Of a stretch of 64,000 bases of DNA, positions 29,325-39,800 are shown piece after piece. Each line of letters opens with the position of its first letter. Within the stretch, counting starts at the first letter, position 1. The DNA is from Alphaproteobacteria bacterium. Lineage in GTDB: Bacteria > Pseudomonadota > Alphaproteobacteria > DSM-16000 > Inquilinaceae. The translations under genes and the position numbers were made by a program. The notes below the pieces were generated by a model, which was given only the letters and a program-made list of their open reading frames with translations, was not told the DNA's origin and ran no database searches. The stretch lies in assembly GCA_028277405.1 (NCBI GenBank), contig JANQGH010000091.1:52776-116775 (forward strand). The letters are read 5' to 3'.

Positions 29325-30158
29325 ATGCCAAAAGACAGTGAAAACCGTTCCGCGGACGTGGTCATTGATCCGCTTGCCGCCGTCGCGCCAAACGCGCAAC
29401 TCGGCACCGGCGTGAAGATCGGCCCGTTCTGTCATGTCGGTCCGGACGTGGTTCTGGGTGATGGGGTGGAACTTTTGTCCCATGTGGTCGTCGACGGCCA
29501 CACGATCGTCGGTGCCGGCACCAAGGTGTTTCCCTTCGCCTCGCTGGGCGTCGCGCCACAAGACCTCAAATACCAGGGCGAGCCTACGACCCTGGTGATT
29601 GGCGCAAACTGCCAGATTCGCGAACATGTCACCGCCCATCGCGGCACCGTGCACGGCCCTGGCGAAACGCGGATCGGCGATGACAGCCTGATCATGATCG
29701 GGGTGCACGTCGCCCACGACTGTCAAATTGGCCGGCGCGCCCTGTTTGCCAACAATGTGACGCTCGGCGGCCACGTCACGGTCGGCGAGCAGGTGTTCAT
29801 CGGCGGCCTGACGGCAGTGCACCAGTTTGCCCGGATTGGTTCGTACGCCTATGTCGGTGGCATGGCGGCAATCCGATTCGACGTGATCCCTTGTTCCATC
29901 GTGATGGGCGCTGACGATGGGCGGCTGTCCGGCCTCAATATCGTCGGGTTGAAGCGACGCGGCATGTCGCGCGAAGAGATCAACACGTTGCGCAAAGTCT
30001 ACAAGACGATGTTCCGCGAGCCAGGCAACATGCAGGACCGTTTCAGCCGCGCGCGTGAGCTCTACAAGGACGAACCGGTCGCACAGGAGATTCTTGAGTT
30101 CATCAGTCAAGACTCCGAGAGGTCTTACCTTAAGGACGGTCGATCGGATGACGACTGA
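29325..30158 (+). CDS. lpxA: Acyl-ACP:UDP-N-acetylglucosamine O-acyltransferase
   Basis: First enzyme of lipid A synthesis, 277 residues, a trimeric left-handed beta helix made of hexapeptide repeats (about residues 18-190). The catalytic histidine is in MIGVHVAHDCQIG. GGMAAIRFDVIPCSIVMG and GLNIVGLKRRG are typical LpxA stretches. Normally lpxA follows lpxD and fabZ; here an unrelated DUF1684 gene is upstream on the other strand. Its last 11 bp overlap lpxI. Confidence 0.93.
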   Translation: MPKDSENRSADVVIDPLAAVAPNAQLGTGVKIGPFCHVGPDVVLGDGVELLSHVVVDGHTIVGAGTKVFPFASLGVAPQDLKYQGEPTTLVIGANCQIREHVTAHRGTVHGPGETRIGDDSLIMIGVHVAHDCQIGRRALFANNVTLGGHVTVGEQVFIGGLTAVHQFARIGSYAYVGGMAAIRFDVIPCSIVMGADDGRLSGLNIVGLKRRGMSREEINTLRKVYKTMFREPGNMQDRFSRARELYKDEPVAQEILEFISQDSERSYLKDGRSDDD

Positions 30159-31011
30159 CGGGTCGCCGCTCGGCCTCGCGGCCGGCAGCGGCGACCTGCC
30201 TCGCAAACTGATCGCCAGTTGCCGGACGGCCGGCCAGCCCGTGTTCGTCTTTGCCCTGAAGGGCCATTGCGAGCCGGCGACGGTTCGCGACGTCGATCAT
30301 GTCTGGGTCAGGCTTGGGGCGGCCGGCAGGATCAAGCGCGCGCTGCACGAAAACCGCGTCGCCCGCTTGTGCATGGCTGGCAATGTTCGCCGGCCCAGCC
30401 TACTGGCCCTGTTGCCGGATTGGGAACTGATCAAGTTCATCCTTCGCTTCGGCTTTCGAAGCTTGGGCGACAACGCGCTTTTGGAGGCGATACGCCAGCG
30501 CCTGGAGGAAGAGGGCGTCCAACTGATCGGTGCCCATGAGATCATGCAGGATCTGCTGATCCCTCCGGGGCCGCTAACCGACCGACGCCCCGACGCCGCT
30601 GCGACCGCGGATATCGATATTGGTTTGACGGCAGCCCGGCAGATCGGTGCTGCCGATATTGGGCAGGCGGTCGTCGTTCGGGCCGGCACGATCGTGGCGC
30701 GCGAGGGCGTGGACGGCACCGATGCCATGTTGGAACGCGTGCGGCGTGAGACCGGCGAGGCAACGGCCGTCGGCGGCGTCCTGGTCAAGGTCAAGAAACC
30801 GCAACAGGATCAGCGTTTGGACCCGCCCGTGGTGGGGGTTTCGACGTTAGAGAAGGCGGCCGCCGCCGGCCTTGCGGGCATCGCCGTGGAGGCAAACGGC
30901 ACGCTGATCGCCGACCGGCAGGCCGTAGAGGCAACCGCCGATCGGCTTCAGCTATTCGTGGTCGCGGTGCCGGTCGGTGACGATCCCCTGTCTGGCACGC
31001 CGCCCGGTTAG
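30148..31011 (+). CDS. lpxI: UDP-2,3-diacylglucosamine pyrophosphatase LpxI
   Basis: Lipid A enzyme of 287 residues that hydrolyses UDP-2,3-diacylglucosamine to lipid X; alphaproteobacteria use LpxI in place of LpxH. Family stretches are LGLAAGSGDLPRKLIAS, DHVWVRLGAAGRIKRAL, GDNALLEAIRQRLEEEGVQLIGAHE and GTDAMLERVRRE. ATG 30148 gives the standard N-terminus and overlaps the lpxA end, so the two are coupled. lpxB, usually next, is absent. Confidence 0.92.
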   Translation: MTTDGSPLGLAAGSGDLPRKLIASCRTAGQPVFVFALKGHCEPATVRDVDHVWVRLGAAGRIKRALHENRVARLCMAGNVRRPSLLALLPDWELIKFILRFGFRSLGDNALLEAIRQRLEEEGVQLIGAHEIMQDLLIPPGPLTDRRPDAAATADIDIGLTAARQIGAADIGQAVVVRAGTIVAREGVDGTDAMLERVRRETGEATAVGGVLVKVKKPQQDQRLDPPVVGVSTLEKAAAAGLAGIAVEANGTLIADRQAVEATADRLQLFVVAVPVGDDPLSGTPPG

Positions 31012-31206
31012 GCCGGGACCTGCCGGATAATCGATCCGGTCGTCGCGGCCGGATGGGCCGGAGGACAAATCACCGGGCCTATACCGCATCTCTTTGAAGA
31101 TCAGGCGCCAGAGTCCGTAGAGGTTGATCACGATCGCGAGGCCGAAGCCGATGGCAAAGATCAGGATGACCACAAGCTGCGGGTCGTTGCCCGGCAGTTC
31201 GCCCAT
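30952..31206 (-). CDS. Small predicted single-span membrane protein
   Basis: Possible protein of 84 residues with one clear membrane segment (VVILIFAIGFGLAIVINLYG, about residues 12-31) followed by a basic, proline/glycine-rich cytoplasmic tail. It starts 21 bp after the stop of the binding-protein gene on the same strand, so it may be co-transcribed. It overlaps the end of lpxI by 60 bp on the other strand, and its ribosome site is weak. No family recognised. Confidence 0.5.
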   Translation of the reverse strand: MGELPGNDPQLVVILIFAIGFGLAIVINLYGLWRLIFKEMRYRPGDLSSGPSGRDDRIDYPAGPGLTGRRARQGIVTDRHRDHE

Positions 31207-31227
31207 CGGCCCGGCCTCGATCGACCG

Positions 31228-32796
31228 CTATTCCTCGATATTCACCCAGCGCAGCAGGAAGAAATTGTCCGCCCGCTGAACCACGGAGACGTCGTCCCGG
31301 CTGGCCCAGACCAGCGGCTGCACGTACAGCGGCACATAGACAACATCGTCGCGCAGGATGGTGTTGATCGCGTCGATGTCCCGCTGGCGCTGATCCGGGT
31401 CGATCGTGGTCTGGATCGCGGTCAGCAACGTGTCGACATCCGGGTTGGAATAGCCGCCGAAGTTCCAACTGCCCAGCCGCGCCTCTTCGTTCGGCGTGGC
31501 CATCAGGAAGCGCACGGGATGTTCGGCGTCGAACGTGCCCGGCGACCAGCCCAGCAGATACATGTCGAACTCACCGGCCCGCAGGTTGGTGAAGTACTGG
31601 CTGACCGGCTCCGCCAGCAGATCGACGTCCAGGCCGATCTGTTCCAGCATGCCCGTCACCGCTGTACACACCGCCTCGTCATTGATGTAGCGGTCGTTCG
31701 GGCAGCGCAGCATGAAGTCGAAGCCATCCGGATAGCCGGCCTCGGCCAGCAATTCGCGGGCCCGTTCCGGATCGTAGTCCAGACGTTGGTCCGATTCGGC
31801 CGTCCAGCCGTTCACCGACGGGCTGATCAAGAGGCCGGTCGCCTGGGCGTTGCCGCGCATGATGGTCTGGACGATGGCGTCGACATTGATCGCCCGATAG
31901 ACCGCCTCGCGCACCCGCGAGTCCTGGAACGGGTTGGCCCCCTCGACGGACGAGTAGGAAAGCGCGTCCGAGGCCTGGTCGAACCCGAAGAAGATCACCC
32001 GCGCCTCGATCCCTTCGGTGAGCGACAGGTCCGGATTGGCTTCGATGCGCGGCACATCCTGCAGCGGGATCGGCTCGAAGAAATCGATCTCGCCCGAGAT
32101 CAGGGCCGCGACCGCCGTCGCCTGGCTGGTGATCGGGGTGAAGGTGGCCTGGTCGATATCGTGCTCGACAACATCCCACCAGCCTGGATAGGCCTCGACC
32201 ACGGTCTCGATGTCGGGCGCGCGGGAGACCAGTTGGAACGGACCGGTGCCGTTGGCGTTCAGGGTCGCGTAGTTGTCACCCTCTGTAACCGGCGATTCCG
32301 CGCCGTTTTCCGTCGCCCACTCGCGGTCCATGATCATGAAGTTGGCGATGCCCGTCGGAAACAGCGGATCGGGGCGCGAGGTCAGAAAGTCGATCGTGTA
32401 ATCGTCGACCACCTGGACGTCCTCGATTGACGCGAACCAGGACCGCACGTCCGATGCCTCCGACGAGGCACGCTCATACGAGAACAGAACATCGTCGGCG
32501 GTGAAGTCGTTGCCATTGTGGAAGGTGACGCCCTCGCGCAGGGTGAAGCGCCAGCCATCGTCGCCCAGCGGTTCCCAACTGGTGGCCAGCGACGGCTCGA
32601 TCGCCATGTCCGGGCCGCGACGGACCAGCCCTTCATAGATGTTGTTCAGAAAGCTCAACACCGGCGCGATGTTGCGCGCGTGCGGGTCCATGGTGGAGGG
32701 ATCGGTCTGGGCCGCCCAGTGGAAATCGGCGGCATGTGCCGACCAGGCGGTCAGGGCAATCAATGAGGCAGACAGGCTAAGGGCGGCACGGCGCAT
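31228..32796 (-). CDS. Peptide/solute ABC transporter substrate-binding protein (family 5), orphan
   Basis: Periplasmic solute-binding protein of 522 residues, SBP_bac_5 type. It has a signal peptide of about 22 residues (ending AHA-A). TDPSTMDPHARNI and NIYEGLVRRGPDMAIEPSLATSWEPL match the family start, and GWRFTLREGVTFHNGNDFTADDVLFSYER is the canonical family block. The C-terminal part contains PLYVQPLVWASRDDV. No permease or ATPase genes are next to it, so it is an orphan component; the partners must be elsewhere. The ligand could be a peptide, opine or glycoside. Confidence 0.87.
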   Translation of the reverse strand: MRRAALSLSASLIALTAWSAHAADFHWAAQTDPSTMDPHARNIAPVLSFLNNIYEGLVRRGPDMAIEPSLATSWEPLGDDGWRFTLREGVTFHNGNDFTADDVLFSYERASSEASDVRSWFASIEDVQVVDDYTIDFLTSRPDPLFPTGIANFMIMDREWATENGAESPVTEGDNYATLNANGTGPFQLVSRAPDIETVVEAYPGWWDVVEHDIDQATFTPITSQATAVAALISGEIDFFEPIPLQDVPRIEANPDLSLTEGIEARVIFFGFDQASDALSYSSVEGANPFQDSRVREAVYRAINVDAIVQTIMRGNAQATGLLISPSVNGWTAESDQRLDYDPERARELLAEAGYPDGFDFMLRCPNDRYINDEAVCTAVTGMLEQIGLDVDLLAEPVSQYFTNLRAGEFDMYLLGWSPGTFDAEHPVRFLMATPNEEARLGSWNFGGYSNPDVDTLLTAIQTTIDPDQRQRDIDAINTILRDDVVYVPLYVQPLVWASRDDVSVVQRADNFFLLRWVNIEE

Positions 32797-32941
32797 GGGG
32801 GTACTCCATTAACGTGAGCGGTCATTCCCTGTTCAGGGCGTATCGATTTATCGCGCCAACCGACGAAAGCCGAGTCAACGCGTTGCTTTTCACGATAACG
32901 TGAGCAGAATTTCGAATAAAGTACAGCCTGGCGATGTGCTT

Positions 32942-34771
32942 TTAGGCGGTTGCCGCTTCCGCCTGCCGCTGCGCCCGCTTGCGCTCGTGCGGGTCCAGCA
33001 GGGCCTTGCGCAGGCGGATCGATTTCGGCGTCACCTCGACACGCTCGTCGTCATTGATGTAGGCGAGCGCCCGTTCCAGGGTCATGGCGATTGGCGGGCT
33101 CAGCCGGACGGCTTCATCCTTGCCGGCCGCCCTTATGTTGGTCAGTTGCTTGCCCTTCAGCACGTTGACCTCCAGGTCGTTGCCGCGCGTGTGCTCGCCG
33201 ATGATCATCCCGGCATAGACCCGAGTTTGCGGTTCGATCATCATCGGCCCGCGATCCTCCAGGTTCCAAAGCGCATAGGCGACGGCCTCGCCCGCGCTGT
33301 TGGCGATCAGCACGCCCGTATGGCGGCCGGCGATCGGCCCTCGGTAAGGCACATAGCTGTGGAACAGCCGGTACATCACGCCGGTACCGCGCGTGTCGGT
33401 CAGGAACTCGCCGTGATAGCCGATCAGACCGCGGGTCGGCACGTGCAGGACCAGCCTTTGCTTGCCGCCGCCCGACGGGCGCATGTCGATCAGCTCGCCT
33501 TTGCGCTCGGACAGCTTCTGCACGACCGTGCCGGAATGCTCCTCATCGACGTCGATCTGGACCTCTTCCAAGGGCTCAAGCCGCGCGCCGGTGTCAGGAT
33601 CGGTTCGGTAGACAACGCGCGGTCGGCTGATCGACAGTTCGAACCCCTCGCGGCGCATGGTTTCGATCAGGATGGCGAGCTGTAGCTCGCCGCGGCCGGC
33701 AACCTCGAACGCGTCCCGCTCGGCGGACTCCGTCACCCTCAGCGCCACATTGCCTTCCGCCTCGCGCAGCAGCCGTGCCCGGATGACCCGGCTGGTGACC
33801 TTGCCGCCTTCCGTACCGGCCAGCGGGCTGTCGTTCACCGAGAACGTCATAGACAGGGTCGGCGGGTCGATCGGATCGGCCTCTATCGGTTCCGCCACAT
33901 AAGGATCGCACAGCGTGTCGGCCACGGTCGCCTCGCTGAGGCCCGCGATCGCGACAATGTCGCCGGCTTCGCCCAGCTCGATGCCCTGCCGCTCCAAACC
34001 ACGAAAGGCCAGCACCTTGCTGATCCGGCCCTGTTCCACCACCCTGCCATCGCGCGAAAGCGCCTTGATCGGCATGTTCGGCTTCACCGTGCCGCTCAAG
34101 ATCCTCCCGGTGAGTAGTCGCCCGAGATAGGGATTTGCCTCCAGCGTTGTCGCCAGCATGCGGAACGGCTGGTCCGGGGTTACCGAAGGCTCGGGAACAT
34201 GGCTCAAGATAAGGTCGAACAGCGGGGCCATGTTTTCGCGCGGACCGTCCGGGTCAGTTGCGGCCCAACCTTCTTTCGCCGAGGCATAGAGCGTCGGGAA
34301 ATCCAGTTGATGCTCGTCCGCGTCCAGGGCGGCGAACAGGTCGAATACCTCGTCCAGAACCTGGTGCGGGCGCGCGTCGCTGCGGTCGACCTTGTTGATC
34401 AGAACGATCGGGCGCAGGCCTAAGGCCAAGGCCTTGCCGACCACAAACTTCGTCTGCGGCAATGGACCCTCGGCCGCGTCGACCAGCACGACGACCCCGT
34501 CGACCATGTTCAAGATGCGCTCCACCTCGCCGCCGAAATCGGCGTGACCGGGGGTGTCGACGATGTTGATGCGGACGCCGTTCCAAACCAGCGATGTGCA
34601 TTTCGCCAGGATGGTGATGCCCCGCTCGCGCTCCAGATCGTTGGAATCGAGCGCGCGTTCGGCGACCTGCTGGTTGTCCCGAAAGGCGCCTGACTGGCGC
34701 AACAGGACGTCGATCAGGGTGGTTTTGCCATGGTCGACATGGGCGATGATGGCGATGTTGCGCAGGCGCAT
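32942..34771 (-). CDS. typA: Translational GTPase TypA/BipA
   Basis: Ribosome-associated GTPase of 609 residues, similar in length to other BipA proteins. G motifs: AHVDHGKTT (G1, about residues 9-17), RERGITILAK (G2), DTPGHADFGGEVERI (G3), NKVDRSDARP (G4). Domain II, EF-G-like domains III/V and the BipA-specific C-terminal domain follow (TRGTGVMYRLFHSYVPYRG). I prefer ATG 34771 over a TTG five codons upstream because it gives the standard RNIAIIAHVDHGK start. It acts in ribosome assembly and stress adaptation. Confidence 0.95.
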   Translation of the reverse strand: MRLRNIAIIAHVDHGKTTLIDVLLRQSGAFRDNQQVAERALDSNDLERERGITILAKCTSLVWNGVRINIVDTPGHADFGGEVERILNMVDGVVVLVDAAEGPLPQTKFVVGKALALGLRPIVLINKVDRSDARPHQVLDEVFDLFAALDADEHQLDFPTLYASAKEGWAATDPDGPRENMAPLFDLILSHVPEPSVTPDQPFRMLATTLEANPYLGRLLTGRILSGTVKPNMPIKALSRDGRVVEQGRISKVLAFRGLERQGIELGEAGDIVAIAGLSEATVADTLCDPYVAEPIEADPIDPPTLSMTFSVNDSPLAGTEGGKVTSRVIRARLLREAEGNVALRVTESAERDAFEVAGRGELQLAILIETMRREGFELSISRPRVVYRTDPDTGARLEPLEEVQIDVDEEHSGTVVQKLSERKGELIDMRPSGGGKQRLVLHVPTRGLIGYHGEFLTDTRGTGVMYRLFHSYVPYRGPIAGRHTGVLIANSAGEAVAYALWNLEDRGPMMIEPQTRVYAGMIIGEHTRGNDLEVNVLKGKQLTNIRAAGKDEAVRLSPPIAMTLERALAYINDDERVEVTPKSIRLRKALLDPHERKRAQRQAEAATA

Positions 34772-34908
34772 GGGAAACGTGCTCAATTGTATGTGAAGCG
34801 GCGGCGGACTATAGGCGTTGGGGTTGCCGGAACCAACCGGACGATAATTTTGTTCAGATGTTGCTTTTCACGTATGTTGATTCGCTGTGCAGCAGCCCGT
34901 GATTCGCG

Positions 34909-36813
34909 ATGCCCGAACGCGCCCGCCAAACGAGTTCTGATCTGTCCCGGCGGGTGTCTCGTCGTTTCGGGCGAATCGCGTCATTCACGGCGATCACGAT
35001 CGCGGTTCCGCTGTCAACGTGGGCCCTCACCTACGAAGTTACAATCCAAGAGGTCGACGATGAACAGTTGGCCGAGGCGCTGCGCGTAAGCTCGAACCTG
35101 CTGACCCTGCAGGACGACGCCGAGGAGCAGGGAGGTGTCGAGCCGGATGTCCTCTTGCGCCAAGTCGACGCCGATGAAGACCGGTTCGCCGCGGCGCTCA
35201 GGTCCGAAGGGTATTATTCCGGCTCGGTCTCGGTCACGGTCGACGGTTTCGCGCTCGACAGCGACGGTCTGCTTGACCGGCTGCGGGCACTGCCTGACGA
35301 CAGCTCTGTCGCCATCGATGTTTCCGTCGATCCGGGTCCGCAATACATCGTGTCGTCGATCGACCTGGTCTCGAACCTGGAGACCGGCGCGCCGATGACC
35401 CCCCTGGTCAACCGGTCGATCCTGCCCTTGCAGCCCGGCGATCCCGCGCGTGCGGTCTCCGTGCTGAATACGGAAAGCTTCATCGTCAGCCGGGTCGAGA
35501 TGCTGGGCTACCCCTTCGCTGCGGTGCCGGAGCGGCGGGCGGTGGTCGACCTGACCGAACACACGATGGCGCTCACCTTCGAGGGCGTCTCCGGGCCGCT
35601 GGCGACGATGGGTCCCGTGACGATTCAGGGCGAGGAGCGCACGAACCCGGAGTTTCTGCAAAACCGAGTGCCGTTTGAGCCCGGCGATCCCTACCGGCCC
35701 GAGGAGATCACCGAACTGCGCAACCGGTTTTCCGATCTCGGCATCTTCAGTGTCGTCGATGTCGATCCGGCCGACGAGTTGAACGCGGACGGCCAGTTGC
35801 CGGTGACCGTGACGGTGCAGGAACGCCCGCCGCGCTTCTTCGGCTTCGGCGGCAGCTACGCGACGTCCGAGGGCATCTCCGCCAATGCCTATTGGGGGCA
35901 CCGCAACCTGTTCGGCAATGCCGAGCAGCTGCGCATCAGCGGTGAGGTCGGCAACATTCTGGAAAACTCGGTCACCGACTACAGCTATCTGCTGGGCCTC
36001 AGCTTTACCAAGCCCGACTTCCTCCGCGTCGAGCAGAACCTGAACCTGTCGCTGGACGCCACGCGCGAGGTGGACAATGCGTTCCTCCGGCGCGCCGTTC
36101 AGGGCACCGTCTCGCTTGAACGGCCGATCACCGACGAAATCACCGCGTCCCTCGGCCTGTCGATTGAACAATCGCGCGTCACCCAGGGTGACGAGACGAA
36201 CGAGTTCTTCCTGGTCAGCCTGCCGGCGACCGTGAACTGGGACACGACCGACGATCTTCTCGACCCGCACGAAGGCTTCCGCCTGGGGCTCGACTTCCGG
36301 CCCTTTCCGTCTTTTCTGGGATCAAGCAGCGACTTTTACATCACCCGCCTCGATGGCTCGATCTATGAGGATTTCGGAACGGATGGTGAGTTCGTCGTCG
36401 CTGCCAGGGGTGCGATTGGCTCCATATTCGGCGATTCAAACGCCGATATTCCCGCCAACTACCGGTTTTATGCCGGCGGCGGCGGCTCGGTCCGGGGCTA
36501 TCAGTTCCAGGGCATCGGACCGCGGCAGCCCGATGGCGACCCCGAGGGTGGACGCAGCCTGATCGAGGGCAGCCTCGAACTGCGCTGGCGCTTCGCCGAG
36601 GATTTCGGCGTCGTGCCGTTCGTCGATTTTGGTCAGGTCTATTCGTCGAGCTATCCGGACTTTGAGGAGGAACTTCAGTTCGGCGCCGGTGTCGGCCTTC
36701 GCTACTACACGTCATTCGGCCCGGTTCGCTTTGATGTTGCTTTCCCACTGAACCCTCGCGATGGGGATGGCGAAGATTTCGCGTTTTATGTCAGTCTAGG
36801 GCAGTCCTTTTGA
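34909..36813 (+). CDS. tamA: Outer-membrane assembly protein TamA (Omp85 family)
   Basis: Omp85-family beta barrel of 634 residues that, with TamB, helps insert autotransporters and move phospholipids to the outer membrane. A basic leader and hydrophobic stretch (about residues 24-42) form the export signal. POTRA-type domains occupy about residues 43-300 (for example RVEMLGYPFA and EEITELRNRFSDLGIFSVV). The C-terminal barrel contains GGGGSVRGYQFQGIGPR, the conserved loop-6 VRGY motif, and ends in aromatic Phe. tamB follows 16 bp later. Confidence 0.92.
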   Translation: MPERARQTSSDLSRRVSRRFGRIASFTAITIAVPLSTWALTYEVTIQEVDDEQLAEALRVSSNLLTLQDDAEEQGGVEPDVLLRQVDADEDRFAAALRSEGYYSGSVSVTVDGFALDSDGLLDRLRALPDDSSVAIDVSVDPGPQYIVSSIDLVSNLETGAPMTPLVNRSILPLQPGDPARAVSVLNTESFIVSRVEMLGYPFAAVPERRAVVDLTEHTMALTFEGVSGPLATMGPVTIQGEERTNPEFLQNRVPFEPGDPYRPEEITELRNRFSDLGIFSVVDVDPADELNADGQLPVTVTVQERPPRFFGFGGSYATSEGISANAYWGHRNLFGNAEQLRISGEVGNILENSVTDYSYLLGLSFTKPDFLRVEQNLNLSLDATREVDNAFLRRAVQGTVSLERPITDEITASLGLSIEQSRVTQGDETNEFFLVSLPATVNWDTTDDLLDPHEGFRLGLDFRPFPSFLGSSSDFYITRLDGSIYEDFGTDGEFVVAARGAIGSIFGDSNADIPANYRFYAGGGGSVRGYQFQGIGPRQPDGDPEGGRSLIEGSLELRWRFAEDFGVVPFVDFGQVYSSSYPDFEEELQFGAGVGLRYYTSFGPVRFDVAFPLNPRDGDGEDFAFYVSLGQSF

Positions 36814-36829
36814 CAGAGCTGTCTAGTTG

Positions 36830-39800
36830 ATGCGTATTGCCCGTAAGATATTGATCGGCCTGTTGGGCCTGGTGGCATTCCTTTTGGTGCTGCTGGTCGT
36901 CGCCGTGGCCTGGTTCAACACCGGCATCGGTCAACGGCAACTCGCGTCGCTGATCTCCAGTCTGGCATCCAGCGAGGACAGCGGCGTCGAGATCGGTCGG
37001 ATCGACGGCTTCGTGCCGTTCGACCTGACCGTCGGCGATGTCGCCCTGTCCGATCGGGACGGCCAATGGCTGACCATCGACCGCGCGGCCTTGGACTGGG
37101 CGCCCTTCGCCCTGATCGGCGGCCGCCTTCACGTCGTCAGCCTGGAGGCGGGTACGGTGGCCATGCTGCGGCAGCCGTTACCGTCGACCTCGGCCGCGCC
37201 CGAGGAACCGACGCCGCTTGAGCCGCCATCGCTGCCCTTTGACATCGAACTCGACCGGCTGGCCGTCGATCGCGTGGAACTGCCGACGGATCTGGTTGGC
37301 GAGCCGATGGCGTTTTCGGTCTCCGGCGACGCCCAACTCGGCGAACCGTCCGAGGGTCTGCGCACCGACCTGACCATCGACCGGCTTGACGGTCCTCCGG
37401 GCCATATCGGCCTGAACGCGTCGTTTGTCTCTGGCGGTCGCCTGACCTTCGACCTGTCGGTCGACGAACCGCGCGAGGGCCTGATTGCCGGCTTGGCCGG
37501 CTGGCCGCTCGACACCCCCGTATCGATCAGCTTGCAGGGCGATGGCACGCTCGATGCCTTCGCCGCGGATCTTGCCGCGACGGTCGGCGACCTGGCATCG
37601 GCATCGGGCAGCGCGAGCATCGAGCGCGCGAACGACGGCCGTGTGTTCAGCCTGTCGATCCGTTCCGACATCGCGGGCCTACTGCCGTCCGATATCCAAC
37701 CCATGCTGGCGGGTGAGGTGACCGTCGACGTCGACGGCACCCTGGGCGACGATGGCAGCCTTTCCCTGGAGACACTGGGTCTCGATGCGGCTGCCGGTCG
37801 CGTGTCGGCCAGCGGGTCCCTGGCGGCGACGGGCGAGTTGAGCGGAGATCTCAGCTTCACGGCCGGGGCCTCGACGTTGTTTACCTCGATCCTGCCCGAC
37901 GCCGATTGGTCCGATCTGCAACTGAACGTGACGCTGGCCGGCACACGCGAGGCCCCAACCGCGACCGTCACGATCGACGCCGATCAGTTCGCAATGTCCG
38001 GCATCTCGGCGGATGACCTTTCCACCACGGTCGATGCCAGCCTGCCCAACGGTCTGGCCGACGCCACGTCATCGATCGGGTTTGACCTGTCTCTCGACGC
38101 CAACGGGTTCGCACTCGGCGATGCGGACCTCGATCCCTTGCTCACGACCGTCGATCTCGCGGCCTCCGGCACCCTGGACGACGTCTCGACCGTTACTCTC
38201 GACAGCCTGTCGGCTACCGTGCCGGCGGGAACCGTTAGCGGCAGCGGCAGTGTGTTGCTTGACGGCTCGGATATCGCTTTTGATGGCGACATCGACGTGC
38301 CCGACGCCAGCCAGTTCGCGAGCCTGTCGGGTCTGCCGCTGAGCGGCGGTCTGGCAATCGATGTGAACGCCCAGATGGCGGGTGATGCCGTGTCGGCCAC
38401 CCTCGATGCCTCGGCGGATGGTGTCGGCTTTGGTCAGCAAGAGGCTGAGGCCCTGTTGGGCGATAGCTGGACGCTGTCGGTCACGGCGGACGGAACCACC
38501 GCCGGCACCGTGTCCGATGCAACGGTGTCGGTCGTAGGAGAGTCGGCACGTGCGACCGTGCAGGGCAGTTGGGACGGTTCGGCGGTCGACGGCCAGGTGT
38601 CGGCGACCGTCTCGGCACTCCAGCTACTGGTTGCCGATGTGGAGGGTTCGGTCGATATCGAGGCTGGCGTGCAGGGCGTGCCGGAGTCCTTGGCGACCCA
38701 ACTCACCTTGACATCGGCATCGCTAACGGCGGGCAGCGAACAGTTCACGGACATCTCGATCAACGCCGACCTGACCAATGTGCCTTCCGCGCCATCCGGA
38801 ACGGTCGACATGGCGGCGACGGCCCAAGGCCAACCCGTCGCGGTGTCGCTGACCAGCCAGCAGGTCGACACGTCCGGAACCAGCCCGATCGATCTCGAGA
38901 CCCTGAGCCTGTCGTTCGGCGCGTTTCAGCTGGCCGGCTCGGTGCGCTTCGATCCGTCAACGCTGGCGGCGACCGGAGGGTTGAGCGGCGGGATCGACGA
39001 TCTTGCGTCGCTGAACGACCTGCACGGCCAGGAGATCAGCGGTCAGGCAAGCGTTGAACTGACCCTGGATTGGGCTGAGGACGCAGGCCAGTCAGCCAAC
39101 CTTCAAGTATCGGCCGATCAGCTAACCGTGCCCGGCGGCGTTTCGGTCGGCGCGTTGCAGCTCTCGGCATCCGGATCGGACCTGTTGGCGGCACCCGGCA
39201 TCGACGTGACGGTGAACGCCAGCAACGTCGACGCCGCGACCGCTGCAATCGAGACCCTCAACCTCAGCGCCAACGGCGTCGACATCCTGGGCGCCGACGG
39301 ACTTCAAGTCACCGGATCGGCGGCTGGTGTTTCGTACACGGGCGTCGGTTCGGTCGGGTCCCTCGACTTCGACATCGGGGCAACCGGCCTGTCGGCCGAG
39401 CCGGTGATCGACGTGACCATGGATCTGGGCGAGATCGTCATCGACACCGAATCCCTCGATGCCGCGACCGTAACGGCGACAATTCGGAACCCCGGCGGCG
39501 ACATGTCCGCCGTCGCGCGGATCGAGAGCGCGGACGCCGATGTGGACGTCACCGCCAACCTGACGGCGGTGGAAGGCGGCCAGCGGTTCGACCTGTCGAC
39601 CCAGTCCGAGATCCGGAATGTCGAAGGCACCGACTTCGCCGCCCTTGGCCGGCAGCCGGTCACATTGGACCTGTCGCTGCTGATCGGCGACGACGGCAGC
39701 CTCAGCTTGGAACAGGCGGATCTGGATGGCGGCGTCGGCACGATAACCGGCACGGGCGGCGTTGCCGCGGACGGCGCATTGAGCGTCAGCCTGACGATCG

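Noticed and set aside
32810..32905. Repeated TAACGTGAGC (32810-32819 and 32896-32905) upstream of the orphan binding protein
   Set aside because: A short 10-mer without symmetry or good spacing. It could be an operator but is not strong enough to list.
32882..34872. Exact 13-mer GTTGCTTTTCACG at 32882-32894 and 34860-34872 on either side of typA
   Set aside because: In a window of this size, dozens of exact 13-mer repeats are expected by chance, and no promoter or symmetry makes this one special.
37129..37971. Antisense open frames within tamB (also 40273-41004 and 41642-42430)
   Set aside because: The low-complexity Ser/Thr/Asp codons of tamB leave the opposite strand free of stops. The translations are compositionally odd and match nothing.
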